DNA of 64,000 bases from the NCBI GenBank assembly GCA_944381615.1, contig CALWLT010000022.1, positions 1-64,000 of the forward strand. Direction: 5' to 3'. This document shows positions 40,078 to 48,437 of this stretch, piece by piece. The translations under genes were made by a program, and so were the position numbers. The notes below the pieces were generated by a model, which was not told where the DNA came from, did no database searches, and saw nothing but the letters and a program-made list of their open reading frames with translations. Position 1 is the first letter of the stretch. Each line of letters starts with the position of its first letter. Source of the DNA: an uncultured Lachnospiraceae bacterium. Lineage in GTDB: Bacteria > Bacillota > Clostridia > Lachnospirales > Lachnospiraceae.

Positions 40078-40673
40078 AATACAGAGAGTGCGAAGAGGCG
40101 GCCCGCGCGATTCAGGCGGCCGCGGAAAAATTTTACCGTCTCCGCTACCAGATGAGCAACGGAGGCAACTTAAGCGTGCGGATTCCGGGACACGACTGGA
40201 TGATGGTCAAGGGGACGGACGTGGCGTTCGACGAGGTCAGGCCGGAGACGCTGGTCATCACGGATTTTGACGGCAACGTGATCGAGGGCTCGATCCGGCC
40301 GTCCAAGGAAGCGCTGCTGCACGGGGCGATCTATCAGGCGGTGGAGTCCGCGGGGGCTATCATGCACTGCCATTCCCCGTGGGCGACGGCCTGGGCGGCC
40401 GATCACGACGAGCTGACGTTTGCGACCCACCACTCCGGGATGAAGCTGGGCGGGCGCGTGCCCGTTTTTGACACGCATTCCTACGCGGTGCCGAAGGAGT
40501 GTTTTCCGATGATTCTGGAGGAATTTGCGAAGAATCCGAAGATGAACGCGTTCCTTCTGCGCGGGCACGGGCAGGTCACGGTGGCCGCCGACATGCGGAT
40601 GGCCGCCTACCTGGCGGAGCTGGTCGAGGAGACGGCGCAGATCGCGCTGCTGGCCGCGGCGGGGAAGAGATAA
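40074..40673 (+). CDS. class II aldolase/adducin family protein
   Basis: A 199-residue enzyme of the class II aldolase fold. Zinc site candidates are HCHSPWA (near residue 98) and the later LLRGHGQV histidine; GGNLSVRIPG near the start binds phosphate in relatives such as fuculose-1-phosphate aldolase or OtnC-type decarboxylases. GTG start overlapping UPF0261 (GTGA). The substrate is probably a phosphorylated or free sugar acid. A terminator follows at 40781. Confidence 0.88.
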   Translation: MKYRECEEAARAIQAAAEKFYRLRYQMSNGGNLSVRIPGHDWMMVKGTDVAFDEVRPETLVITDFDGNVIEGSIRPSKEALLHGAIYQAVESAGAIMHCHSPWATAWAADHDELTFATHHSGMKLGGRVPVFDTHSYAVPKECFPMILEEFAKNPKMNAFLLRGHGQVTVAADMRMAAYLAELVEETAQIALLAAAGKR

Positions 40674-40780
40674 GGCGGTGCAAGACGCGCTGCCGGCTAC
40701 GGCGGGAAAGAGGTAAGACGGAAAAGACAAAAACCGCGCGGCAGGACAGAGTCATACAGAACAGGATGAGACAGAAGATG

Positions 40781-40815
40781 CGGGGCAGAAGGAATCCGTC
40801 CTTTTGCCCCGTTTT
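40781..40815. terminator. bidirectional terminator between aldolase and gntR
   Basis: CGGGGCAGAAGG pairs with CCTTTTGCCCCG around a short loop, then GTTTTC. Confidence 0.85.
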
Positions 40816-40862
40816 CAGAATCCGATCGGGAGAAAGCGGTTTCGGAGAGAATCCGGCGTCTT

Positions 40863-41525
40863 CTACGAGAGGAAATTAACGCTTTCGCTGACGCTGCGCA
40901 CGACGTCTTTTAAGTGGTCGGAGATGGCCTTCCTTGCTACGGCGATGTCGCGGCTGCGCATTCCCTGGACGATGCGGGCGTGCTCGGAGAGCGTCGCGTC
41001 GCGCCGTCCCTTCAGGGAATAATAGATCGATTTGAAAGAATCGCACTTGTCCCATAGCCCTTCCAGGATGGCGACGGTGTCGTTGCAGCCGGACGGCGTG
41101 CAGATCATGCGGTGAAACTGGCGGTCGAGCTGCATGAATTCACGGGAACCGCCGGAGACGTCCAGCATGCGCAGGCTGGCCTTCTCCAGGCTGTCCAGCT
41201 CGGCGTCGGTGGCGCGCAGGCAGGTGCGCTCGGCGCAGTACTGCTCCAGCGTGATGCGGATGTCGTAAATTTCATTTAACCGTTCGCGGGAGAGATGGAA
41301 GACCACGGCCCCGCAGTGCGGCCGGGTAATCAGAAGCCCCTCGGCCTCCAGGCGCTTGATGGCGTCGCGGACCGGCGTGCGGCTGACGCCTAATTTTTTC
41401 GTCAGGCTTTCCTGCGGGATGTGTTCGCCGGGTTTAAAATCGCCCTGGACGATGGCATTTTTTATCCAAAGATAAACGGAATCCGATACGGTAGTATATT
41501 GGATCAACGGCTGTTGTGAATCCAT
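40863..41525 (-). CDS. GntR family transcriptional regulator, FCD type
   Basis: A 220-residue regulator. Residues ~15-75 form the GntR winged helix (GEHIPQESLTKKLGVSRTPVRDAIKRLEAEGL), and the helical FCD effector domain follows, with metal-binding histidines near MQLDRQFHRMI and HARIVQGM and HLKDVV at the end. FCD members sense small organic acids. AAGGAGG 7 nt before the ATG. It lies between two operons that carry related operators and has one at its own promoter, so it is the likely local repressor. Confidence 0.93.
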   Translation of the reverse strand: MDSQQPLIQYTTVSDSVYLWIKNAIVQGDFKPGEHIPQESLTKKLGVSRTPVRDAIKRLEAEGLLITRPHCGAVVFHLSRERLNEIYDIRITLEQYCAERTCLRATDAELDSLEKASLRMLDVSGGSREFMQLDRQFHRMICTPSGCNDTVAILEGLWDKCDSFKSIYYSLKGRRDATLSEHARIVQGMRSRDIAVARKAISDHLKDVVRSVSESVNFLS

Positions 41526-41566
41526 AAAGTTCCTCCTTGCGGCAATCAGAATATTTTCTGAATCTA

Positions 41567-41595
41567 ATCATACCCGAAAACTGGGAAAAAGTCAA
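41567..41595 (-). promoter_or_regulatory. promoter of gntR
   Basis: On the minus strand: TTGACT, 17-nt spacer, TATGAT. Confidence 0.78.
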
Positions 41596-41599
41596 CAAA

Positions 41600-41616
41600 T
41601 TGGATAATGTATCCAA
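41600..41616. promoter_or_regulatory. predicted GntR operator 2 (autoregulatory)
   Basis: TTGGATA, ATG, TATCCAA: a perfect 7-bp dyad 4 nt upstream of the gntR -35 box and 57 nt upstream of the TRAP -35 box. Confidence 0.72.
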
Positions 41617-41673
41617 AATGAAAGATTTTTATTGGTAAGTATGTATAAAAATTAACGAACAAAAAGTTAATTA

Positions 41674-41702
41674 TTGACAAAAATATCCTAAAAAGGTATA
41701 AT
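41674..41702 (+). promoter_or_regulatory. promoter of TRAP operon
   Basis: Perfect TTGACA, 17-nt spacer, TATAAT, in an AT-rich stretch. The leader to the first ATG is about 115 nt. Confidence 0.9.
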
Positions 41703-41712
41703 ACAGCCATAG

Positions 41713-41737
41713 ATTGTATCCAATATCCGGTGTCCAA
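41713..41737. promoter_or_regulatory. predicted GntR operator 3
   Basis: ATTGTATCCAATA followed by TCCGGTGTCCAA, starting 10 nt after the -10 box. Its reverse complement carries TTGGACACCGGATA and TTGGATAC, the same blocks as operator 1. Confidence 0.7.
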
Positions 41738-41818
41738 CGGAAAAAGGATCCCCTGCCGCGGCAGCCGGCGGGGAGGAGAAAGTCACTGCAGGCAGTTTTT
41801 TAAGAAAGGATGGGAGAA

Positions 41819-42973
41819 ATGAAAAAAAGAAAACTGGTCGCATTAGGAATGGCAGCAGTCATGGCGCTGGGTACGCTGGCAGGGTGCTCGAGCGGCAGCT
41901 CTGAGAGCGAGCAGCCGGCGGGCGAAGCGCAGGAGGAGGCCGGCGGAGAAGCGGCGGCTCCGTCCGGGGACAAGGAGACGATTACCCTGAGAATCGGTTC
42001 CGGCCATTCGGAGTCCAACCCCTGGGTTGCCGCTCTGGAGGATTATTTTGTAAAGAACGTTTCGGAGCGCGTGAGCGCGGAGACGAATTATGAGATCGAG
42101 TGGATCAAGTCCTACGGCGGTTCGGTCATTTCCCTGGGCAACGAGCTGCAGGGCATCCAGGACGGCCTGGTAGACATTGGCTGCACGATCCTGGTATTTG
42201 AGGCGGCCCGTCTCCCGCTGCAGGATATGGTTTACAGCATCCCGTTCTCCTGCTCGGATCCGCTGATCGCCGCGGAGACCATCAAGCAGATGTACGCGGA
42301 GTTCCCGGAGTTTACGACGGATTATGAGACGAACTACAATCAGAAGTTCCTGGGCATCGGCGTCAGCGATCCCTATGGTTTCTTCAGCACCACGCAGGTG
42401 TCTTCGCTGGATGACGTAAGCGGCATGAAGATCGGCGCCGCCGGCATCAACCTGTCCTGGATCGAGGGATCCGGCGCGGTCGGCGTACAGACCTCTCTGA
42501 ACGATACGTATCAGAACCTGCAGACCAACGTCTGCCAGGCGACGATCCAGCCGACGCGTTCCTGCATCAACCTGAAGGTATACGAGGTAGCTCCGTACTA
42601 CCTGGACGCGCAGTTTAACGTACTGCCCTTCAACTCCATCACGATCAACCTGGATACCTGGAATACGCTTCCCGAGGAAGTGCAGACCATCCTGACCGAG
42701 GTCGGCGAGGGCTATCTGGATTACGAGGCGGAGTACATTAATCAGATTCATGAGGAAGACCTGGCGACGCTGGAGGCCGAGGGCTGCACGGTTACGACCT
42801 TAAGCCGCGAGGAGCAGGAGAGATGGGCGGCCAGCCTTCCGGATATCGTTCATGACCTGGTTGTCAGCTTAAACGACGCCGGCTATGACGGAGAGACAAT
42901 CGTATCCCGCTACTTCGAGATCCTGGAATCCCAGGGCGTGGAGTCGGTCCGCGACTGGAATATCAGCGGCTGA
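41819..42973 (+). CDS. TRAP transporter substrate-binding lipoprotein (DctP family)
   Basis: A 384-residue extracytoplasmic binding protein. The signal peptide ends LAGCSSGS (lipobox), then a Ser/Glu/Ala-rich linker; the mature domain starts near residue 60 (ITLRIGSGHSESNPWV). The conserved carboxylate-binding arginine is probably in IQPTRSC (near 240). It captures an organic acid for the DctQM permease encoded next. GGATGGGAG before the ATG at 41819; ATG 41810 overlaps this site. Confidence 0.92.
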   Translation: MKKRKLVALGMAAVMALGTLAGCSSGSSESEQPAGEAQEEAGGEAAAPSGDKETITLRIGSGHSESNPWVAALEDYFVKNVSERVSAETNYEIEWIKSYGGSVISLGNELQGIQDGLVDIGCTILVFEAARLPLQDMVYSIPFSCSDPLIAAETIKQMYAEFPEFTTDYETNYNQKFLGIGVSDPYGFFSTTQVSSLDDVSGMKIGAAGINLSWIEGSGAVGVQTSLNDTYQNLQTNVCQATIQPTRSCINLKVYEVAPYYLDAQFNVLPFNSITINLDTWNTLPEEVQTILTEVGEGYLDYEAEYINQIHEEDLATLEAEGCTVTTLSREEQERWAASLPDIVHDLVVSLNDAGYDGETIVSRYFEILESQGVESVRDWNISG

Positions 42974-43033
42974 TCGGAGCGCTCCGGCGGCTTTGAAGCC
43001 GCAAAGCGTTCGTAGAAGTAAAATGTAAGCTGT

Positions 43034-43088
43034 CCGCAAAACGGCAGGCGGCGGCGTCCTGAGAACCGCACGCCTGCCGTTTTTGCGG
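43034..43088 (+). terminator. attenuating hairpin between binding protein and permease genes
   Basis: ACGGCAGGCG pairs with CGCCTGCCGT, with flanking CCGCAAA/TTTGCGG continuing the stem, and a short TTTTT. It probably lowers permease expression below that of the binding protein. Confidence 0.75.
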
Positions 43089-43114
43089 CATAAAAAGGAA
43101 AGGTGGGTAGCATT

Positions 43115-43648
43115 ATGGCAGCTTTTCGCAAGATAGACAAGCTGCTGACCAAGTTCCTCAGCATCATGGACGGACTGGCTTCGATCTCGATCTTTGTGAT
43201 CATGATTATTATTACCGTGGATGTGCTGAGCCGTCTTCTGCTCAACAAGCCGATCGCCGGCGTAGCCGAGGTAGTCAGCAGTATTATCATTATCGTATGC
43301 TTCCTGGAGATCCCGTACGTGTCCGTCAAGGGGGCGCACGTGCGCACGACGATGCTCTATGACAAGGTCGGAGCAAAGGGAAAGTTGATCATCGACATCA
43401 TTGCGGCGGCGCTGGGGATCCTGGTTTACGCCTTCATCATCCGGGCCAGCTGGGCGAATCTGATTCATGCCATTGAGATCGGCGAGGCGGAGATCGCGGG
43501 TTCCATCCGCATCACGACCATTCCGGGCCGTTTTTCCATTATCTTCGGCTCGGCGTTAATGATTCTGGAATTCATCGACCAGATCGCCAAATTCGGTTAT
43601 AACCTCGTTACGGGGAAGACGATTTATGAAGGGGGGAACGTACAATGA
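43115..43648 (+). CDS. TRAP transporter small permease (DctQ family)
   Basis: A 177-residue membrane protein with four helices and the DctQ-like ISIFVMIIIITVDVLSR segment. It bridges the binding protein and the large permease. GGAAAGG precedes the ATG at 43115; GTG 43103 is an alternative four codons up. Overlaps the large permease gene by 4 nt. Confidence 0.93.
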   Translation: MAAFRKIDKLLTKFLSIMDGLASISIFVIMIIITVDVLSRLLLNKPIAGVAEVVSSIIIIVCFLEIPYVSVKGAHVRTTMLYDKVGAKGKLIIDIIAAALGILVYAFIIRASWANLIHAIEIGEAEIAGSIRITTIPGRFSIIFGSALMILEFIDQIAKFGYNLVTGKTIYEGGNVQ

Positions 43649-44973
43649 GCACCAGTACGGTAGCAATTTTTTCACTGGTTCTGCTGCTGACGCTGATTTT
43701 CTGCGGCGTCCATCTGAGCACCTCCCTGATGTTTACCAGCGTGGTCAGCGTATTTCTGTTTACCGGCCGTTTTTCTACGGCGATGAACGTGCTGAGCCAG
43801 TCGGCGTGGGGCGCGGTGCGCCAGTACATGTTCGGCGTTATCCCGCTGTTCGTATTGATGGGGCTTCTGGCCAATCTGTCGGGGGCCAGTCAGGATCTGT
43901 ATGACTCGGCCAGCCTGCTCCTAAAGAAGGTCCGCGGCGGCGTCGGAATCGCCACGGTCGTGGCTAACACAATTTTCGCCGCGATTACCGGCGTAACGGT
44001 CGCATCGGCCGCCGTGTTTACCAAGATTGCCCTGCCGCAGATGCTGCGTCTGAATTATAACCGCAAGATCGCGCTGGGAACGATCTCCGGTTCGGCCATC
44101 CTGGGCATGCTGATTCCGCCCAGCCTGCTGATGATTGTATACGGCTCGCAGGCGGACGTCTCCATCGGAAAACTGTTTGTGGCCGCCGTCATCCCCGGCA
44201 TTCTGATGACGATCGCCTTTATCATCGTCATCCTGGTTGTGGCGCATGTCCGCCCCGACTATATTCCGGAGGTAGAGGCGCTGACGGAAGAGGAGAAGCA
44301 GAATTTCTGGAAGATCGTGCTGCGTCCGTGGCCGATCATCATCCTGATCATCGTATCTCTGGGCGGCATCTGGTTCGGTTTCTTTACGCCGACGGAGGCC
44401 GGCGGTATCGGAGCGTTCGGCGCGTTCCTGATCGTGCTGTTCCGCCGCCGCTTTAACCGTCACACCTTCTGGGAGACGCTGCTCTCGGCCGGTTCGACCT
44501 CCGGCAGCGTGCTGATCCTGCTGGTATCGGCGTCCACGTATTCCAAGACGCTGTCCATGTGCGGCGTGATCAACGTCATCAGCAACCTGGTAGAGAGCAT
44601 GCACATGCCGCCGATCGGCGTCGTGCTGCTGTTCATCGTAATCCTGATGATCCTCGGCTGTATCCTGGACTCCACGTCGATCCTGCTTCTGACCACGCCG
44701 CTGATGTGCCCGATCATGTCGGATCTGGGCTACGACCTGGTCTGGTTCGGCCTGGTTATGATTATCGCTATCGAGACCGGTATGATCACGCCGCCGTTCG
44801 GCATGAACGTATTTACGGTTAAATCGTCCCTGTACGGCATGAAGGGGATGGAAGGAATTACGGTCAACGAGATTTTCGCCGGTTCCATGCCGTTCCTGGT
44901 TGCGATTGTGGTCGTCGACCTGATCTGCGTGTTCATTCCGCCGGTCGTGACCTTCCTTCCCAACGCCATGTAA
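43645..44973 (+). CDS. TRAP transporter large permease (DctM family)
   Basis: A 442-residue, ~12-helix Na+-coupled permease of the DctM family, with GSSAILGMLIPPSLLMIVYG-like (here GTISGSAILGMLIPPS) and ETGMITPPFGMNVF motifs. It carries out organic acid uptake with the DctP and DctQ proteins. ATGA overlap with dctQ. Followed by a 217-nt gap in which I see no gene or clear terminator. Confidence 0.94.
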   Translation: MSTSTVAIFSLVLLLTLIFCGVHLSTSLMFTSVVSVFLFTGRFSTAMNVLSQSAWGAVRQYMFGVIPLFVLMGLLANLSGASQDLYDSASLLLKKVRGGVGIATVVANTIFAAITGVTVASAAVFTKIALPQMLRLNYNRKIALGTISGSAILGMLIPPSLLMIVYGSQADVSIGKLFVAAVIPGILMTIAFIIVILVVAHVRPDYIPEVEALTEEEKQNFWKIVLRPWPIIILIIVSLGGIWFGFFTPTEAGGIGAFGAFLIVLFRRRFNRHTFWETLLSAGSTSGSVLILLVSASTYSKTLSMCGVINVISNLVESMHMPPIGVVLLFIVILMILGCILDSTSILLLTTPLMCPIMSDLGYDLVWFGLVMIIAIETGMITPPFGMNVFTVKSSLYGMKGMEGITVNEIFAGSMPFLVAIVVVDLICVFIPPVVTFLPNAM

Positions 44974-45190
44974 AGCAGGCGGCCGTAAAAGCGGAGAAAC
45001 GCTGACAGGAAGCGCGCAGAAGCGTCCGGCGGGGGGCCGCGGCGTTTCGGGAAAGCGGGAGCGCATACGGCAGAAGATAAGCAGAAGGAAAAGCAAAAAC
45101 ACGGGCGCAAACCCGGAACGGGAAAAGAAGAACGACGGGCGCGGGCCTGCAATATCATTACGGCGAGAAGCCGGAGAGGAGAGAAGTTTT

Positions 45191-45835
45191 ATGGCACAGT
45201 TTAAAATTCCGAAGGAAAAGACGGCAATCGTTCTGATTGAACCGCAGAACGACTTCCTGACCGAGGGCGGCACCATGTACGCTCATATCAAAGAGCAGCT
45301 GGCGGAGCGCCACGTGATCGCCAACCTGCAGGATCTGCTGGCGCAGGCCAGAGGCAAGGTGGCGAAGATCTTCTACTGCCCCTTCCATCCGTTTGATCCG
45401 GGCTTTCCGGAGCTGAAAAAGGGCGGCCCGGCCTGCGAGGGCCTGCGCGGCATCGAGATGGAGATGGAAGCGGACTGGGGAACCGGCGCATGGCTGCGCG
45501 GCACGCCGGGACCGGAAATCATCAAGGAACTGACGCCGCAGCCGGGCGACGTGGTAGTCGAGGGCAAGAAGACGCTGGATGCGTTCCATTCGACGGGCCT
45601 GGATTATTATCTGCGGGCCAATGAGATCGAGTATGTGGTCTTTACCGGCTTCCACACCGACTGGTGCGTGGAATCGTCCGCGCGTTCGGCCTACGACAAG
45701 GGCTACCGGGTCATCGTACTCGGCGACTGCACGGCGACCGATACACAGGAAGAGCAGGATTTCTGCGAGAAATGGATCTTCCCCAAGATTGGCAAGGTCA
45801 TGGGCTACAAAGAGTTCCTGGAGGCACTGGAATAA
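45191..45835 (+). CDS. isochorismatase-like cysteine hydrolase
   Basis: A 214-residue cysteine hydrolase of the isochorismatase superfamily. The catalytic triad is D21 (EPQNDF), K126 (GKKTLDAF) and C159 (HTDWCVESSA). Relatives hydrolyse amides, N-carbamoyl compounds, biuret or ureidoacrylate. The insertion around residues 66-100 (FDPGFPELKKGG..EMEADWGTGAWL) is typical of N-carbamoyl or ureido-type members. GAGGAGA before the ATG. It follows the TRAP operon and may act on the imported compound. Confidence 0.9.
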   Translation: MAQFKIPKEKTAIVLIEPQNDFLTEGGTMYAHIKEQLAERHVIANLQDLLAQARGKVAKIFYCPFHPFDPGFPELKKGGPACEGLRGIEMEMEADWGTGAWLRGTPGPEIIKELTPQPGDVVVEGKKTLDAFHSTGLDYYLRANEIEYVVFTGFHTDWCVESSARSAYDKGYRVIVLGDCTATDTQEEQDFCEKWIFPKIGKVMGYKEFLEALE

Positions 45836-45844
45836 AAAACAGAG

Positions 45845-45910
45845 CGGGGCGCTGCAAGACGGAAGCCGGCGGCTTTCGGAAAACGGGATGTTGCGGCGCC
45901 CCGTTTTTTT
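45845..45910 (+). terminator. terminator after cysteine hydrolase gene
   Basis: CGGGGCGC pairs with GCGCCCCG, continued by GCAA/TTGC, then seven T. Confidence 0.82.
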
Positions 45911-45917
45911 CTGTAAA

Positions 45918-45964
45918 ATGGAACTAACTTCTTTGTATGGAATGGAACTGACTTTTTTGTATGG
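45918..45964 (+). repeat. 24-bp direct repeat, two copies
   Basis: ATGGAACTAACTTCTTTGTA at 45918 and ATGGAACTGACTTTTTTGTA at 45942, two near-identical 24-bp units. Confidence 0.8.
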
Positions 45965-46015
45965 CGCGGGCGGGGAGCAAAACAGGCCCGGATGGGCCCG
46001 GGAAAGGAGAGCGGA

Positions 46016-47152
46016 ATGAAATTTTTATTTGCTTCGGATTCGTTTAAGGGGTCGCTGAGCTCCCGAAAATCGGGGGAGCTTTTATCGCAGGCGGCTGCGG
46101 AGGTGTTTGAGGGCTGCACGGCGCAGGCGATCCCCATGGCCGACGGCGGCGAGGGAACGATGGAGGCCATGGTTTCGGCGCTCTCCGGGACGATCCGCAC
46201 GGTCTTAGTCCGGGGGCCGCTCGGCGATCCGGTTGAGGCCCGCTACGGGATCCTGCCGGGCAATACGGCGATCGTGGAGATGGCGGAGGCGTCGGGCCTC
46301 TGCCTGGTGCCGGAGGAAAAGAGAAGTCCCTGGGAGGCCGGATCCTGGGGGACGGGGGAGCTTCTGGCCGACGCGCTGGATCAGGGGATGAAATCCATCA
46401 TCCTGGCGATCGGGGGCAGCGCGACCAACGACGGCGGCCTGGGCGCGCTCTCGGCGCTGGGCATCCGCTTTAAGGATCTGGACGGGAACCTGCTTTGCGG
46501 CAGGGGCTGCGATCTGGAGCGAGTGGCGCAGGTGGACTGTTCCGGCCTGCATCCGGCGGCGGCCGGCGCGTCGTTTACCGTCATGTGCGACGTGGACAAC
46601 CCGCTGCTGGGGCCGGACGGGGCGACGATGACCTTCGGGCCGCAGAAAGGCGCGGATCCGGAGATGCTTGAAAAGCTGGAGCGGGGGATGGAGAATTTCG
46701 CCTCCCGATCCCACCGGGATCTCGCCGCGTTTCCGGGAGCCGGGGCGGCCGGCGGCATGGGCTTTGCCATGAAGGCGTTTCTGGGGGCAGACTTGAAGTC
46801 CGGTGTGGAAACCGTGCTGGATCTGCTGGAGTTTGACCGTCTTCTGGAGGACGTGGATCTGGTGGTAACCGGAGAGGGGAGACTGGACTGGCAGTCGGCC
46901 AGGGGCAAGGTCGTGAGCGGCGTGGCCGGGCGCTGCCGCAAAAAGGGCGTTCCCGTGCTGGCGCTGGTAGGCGGGCTGGGGCCGGGCGCGGAGCGCATTT
47001 ACGAATGCGGCGTCAGCGGCCTGTTCGCGCTTCCGGACGGGCCGGCCAGCCTGTCTGATCTGATGGAGCGCACGCCGGAGCTCTATCTGAACGCGGCCCG
47101 GCGGATGTTCCGGATTCTCAGGACGGGCTGCGATCTGGCGAAGAAGGACTGA
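46016..47152 (+). CDS. glycerate 2-kinase (GlxK/GarK family)
   Basis: A 378-residue kinase that turns D-glycerate into phosphoglycerate for glycolysis. Family motifs: ASDSFKGSLSS at the start, IPMADGGEGTMEAM, AIGGSATNDGGLGAL and VTGEGRLDWQS. AAAGGAGA lies 7 nt before the ATG. The last 35 nt overlap the convergent LysR gene. It suggests that the catabolic region ends in glycerate. Confidence 0.93.
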   Translation: MKFLFASDSFKGSLSSRKSGELLSQAAAEVFEGCTAQAIPMADGGEGTMEAMVSALSGTIRTVLVRGPLGDPVEARYGILPGNTAIVEMAEASGLCLVPEEKRSPWEAGSWGTGELLADALDQGMKSIILAIGGSATNDGGLGALSALGIRFKDLDGNLLCGRGCDLERVAQVDCSGLHPAAAGASFTVMCDVDNPLLGPDGATMTFGPQKGADPEMLEKLERGMENFASRSHRDLAAFPGAGAAGGMGFAMKAFLGADLKSGVETVLDLLEFDRLLEDVDLVVTGEGRLDWQSARGKVVSGVAGRCRKKGVPVLALVGGLGPGAERIYECGVSGLFALPDGPASLSDLMERTPELYLNAARRMFRILRTGCDLAKKD

Positions 47153-48116
47153 GAAAGCGGTACTGCATGGCAAAGGAAGTGGAAAACGTCAGGAAGGCGG
47201 ACATGGCGGTGCTGACATACCGCTCCCGGTTGTAGGTAATGTAGACGGGACGCCGGGCGAGCGGATCGCCGATCTTGTAGTAGATCAGGCCCGGCTGCTC
47301 CCGGACGAGGCTCAGGAGGGTGCTGCGGATCAGGGCGGCGCCTCCCCCGGCGGCCGCGAGGAAATACGTCGTCATAATCTGCGAGAGCTGCTGCGTAATG
47401 TGGGGCTTAAAGCCGGCGTTGCGGCAGATGTCGATGGTCCGCTGGTACAGATCGCTTCCCTCCCTGGTCAGGGAAAGAAACGGACAGTCTTTTAATTCCA
47501 GCAGGGGGACGGGGGCAAATTCCCGGCTGGTAAAGCGGCCCGAGCGGACGGCCTCGGCGGGGATGCGGTAGGGCTTCAGCTTCCCGTTGACGGGGAATTC
47601 CTCCGGCACGGCCAGGACCAGGTGTTCATAGGAAAAAAGGACGTTTTCCGTCACACTGTTTGCCGGGGCAGAGGACAGCGCGCCGAACAGGAAATCGATG
47701 GAGCCGTCCGCGATGTTATTCAGCAGATCTTTTCCGTCCCCCTCCTGTATCTCGACCCGGACTCCCGGGTATTTTTTCTGAAACGCGCCGAGAACGGGCG
47801 CCAGGAAGTAGGCGCTGTAAAACGAAGAGCTGCCGATCCGGAGCGTTCCTGTTTTCAGATTGCTGCGGTCGTCGAAATACTGCCGGATATCTTTTTCCAG
47901 CGCCATGATTTTTTCAATGTGCTCGATGTAAAACTGTCCTTCTTTTGTGAGGGTAAAGGGGATGGTGCTGCGATCGAAGATCGGGCAGCCCAGCTCCTTT
48001 TCCGCCTTGCGGATCATGGCGCTGATGGCGGACTGGCTGATGAACAGCTTTCTGGCCGCCTGGGAAAAGCTGTTTTCCTTGTATACCGTATAGACATATT
48101 TCATAACCAGATCCAT
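47118..48116 (-). CDS. LysR family transcriptional regulator
   Basis: A 332-residue LysR regulator. The N-terminal winged helix (residues 1-60) has NSFSQAARKLFISQSAISAMIRKAEKELG; the effector domain starts near 92 (TLRIGSSSFYSAYF). GGAGG 6 nt before the ATG. Read away from the amidohydrolase operon, which it probably controls through the dyad at 48222. Confidence 0.92.
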   Translation of the reverse strand: MDLVMKYVYTVYKENSFSQAARKLFISQSAISAMIRKAEKELGCPIFDRSTIPFTLTKEGQFYIEHIEKIMALEKDIRQYFDDRSNLKTGTLRIGSSSFYSAYFLAPVLGAFQKKYPGVRVEIQEGDGKDLLNNIADGSIDFLFGALSSAPANSVTENVLFSYEHLVLAVPEEFPVNGKLKPYRIPAEAVRSGRFTSREFAPVPLLELKDCPFLSLTREGSDLYQRTIDICRNAGFKPHITQQLSQIMTTYFLAAAGGGAALIRSTLLSLVREQPGLIYYKIGDPLARRPVYITYNRERYVSTAMSAFLTFSTSFAMQYRFLSPSSPDRSPS

Positions 48117-48221
48117 AGGGGGTTCCTCCGTTTCTTTTGCTTTTCACGGCGGCGCGTCTGTTTGTTTCGGAACGTTTCTTTAATCTATGGACATCATATC
48201 ACACCGCAAGGTAAAAACGAA

Positions 48222-48254
48222 ACATACTTTAGTTCCAGTTTATGGAAGGTATGT
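48222..48254. promoter_or_regulatory. LysR-type operator dyad
   Basis: ACATAC..TTCCA, 5 nt, TGGAA..GTATGT between the lysR gene and the divergent operon. The dyad sits just upstream of the -35 box at 48270, the usual LysR activator position. Confidence 0.6.
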
Positions 48255-48269
48255 ATTTATTCATATCGT

Positions 48270-48298
48270 TTGATATTTCTCCCGGTTTTTTCTATATT
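48270..48298 (+). promoter_or_regulatory. promoter of amidohydrolase operon
   Basis: TTGATA, 17-nt spacer, TATATT. The leader to the ATG is about 135 nt and shows no gene. Confidence 0.65.
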
Positions 48299-48437
48299 GG
48301 ATTTACAAATTGCGGCGAAACTGCAAGTTACGGATCGGATTGGATGAAAAAGAAGGAATCGTCAGCCGAAACGGGCAGAGACGCCGGAATGCAGGATCGA
48401 TCCGACAGAATGAAACAGAAAGGTCTGGAAAAAATTC

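Noticed and set aside
44974..45190. Possible gene in the gap after the TRAP permease
   Set aside because: No frame with a ribosome site; purine-rich filler.
43921..45276. Minus-strand frame of 451 codons over the TRAP permease
   Set aside because: Antisense to a conserved DctM gene; the translation is Asp/His/Arg/Gln-rich without domain features.
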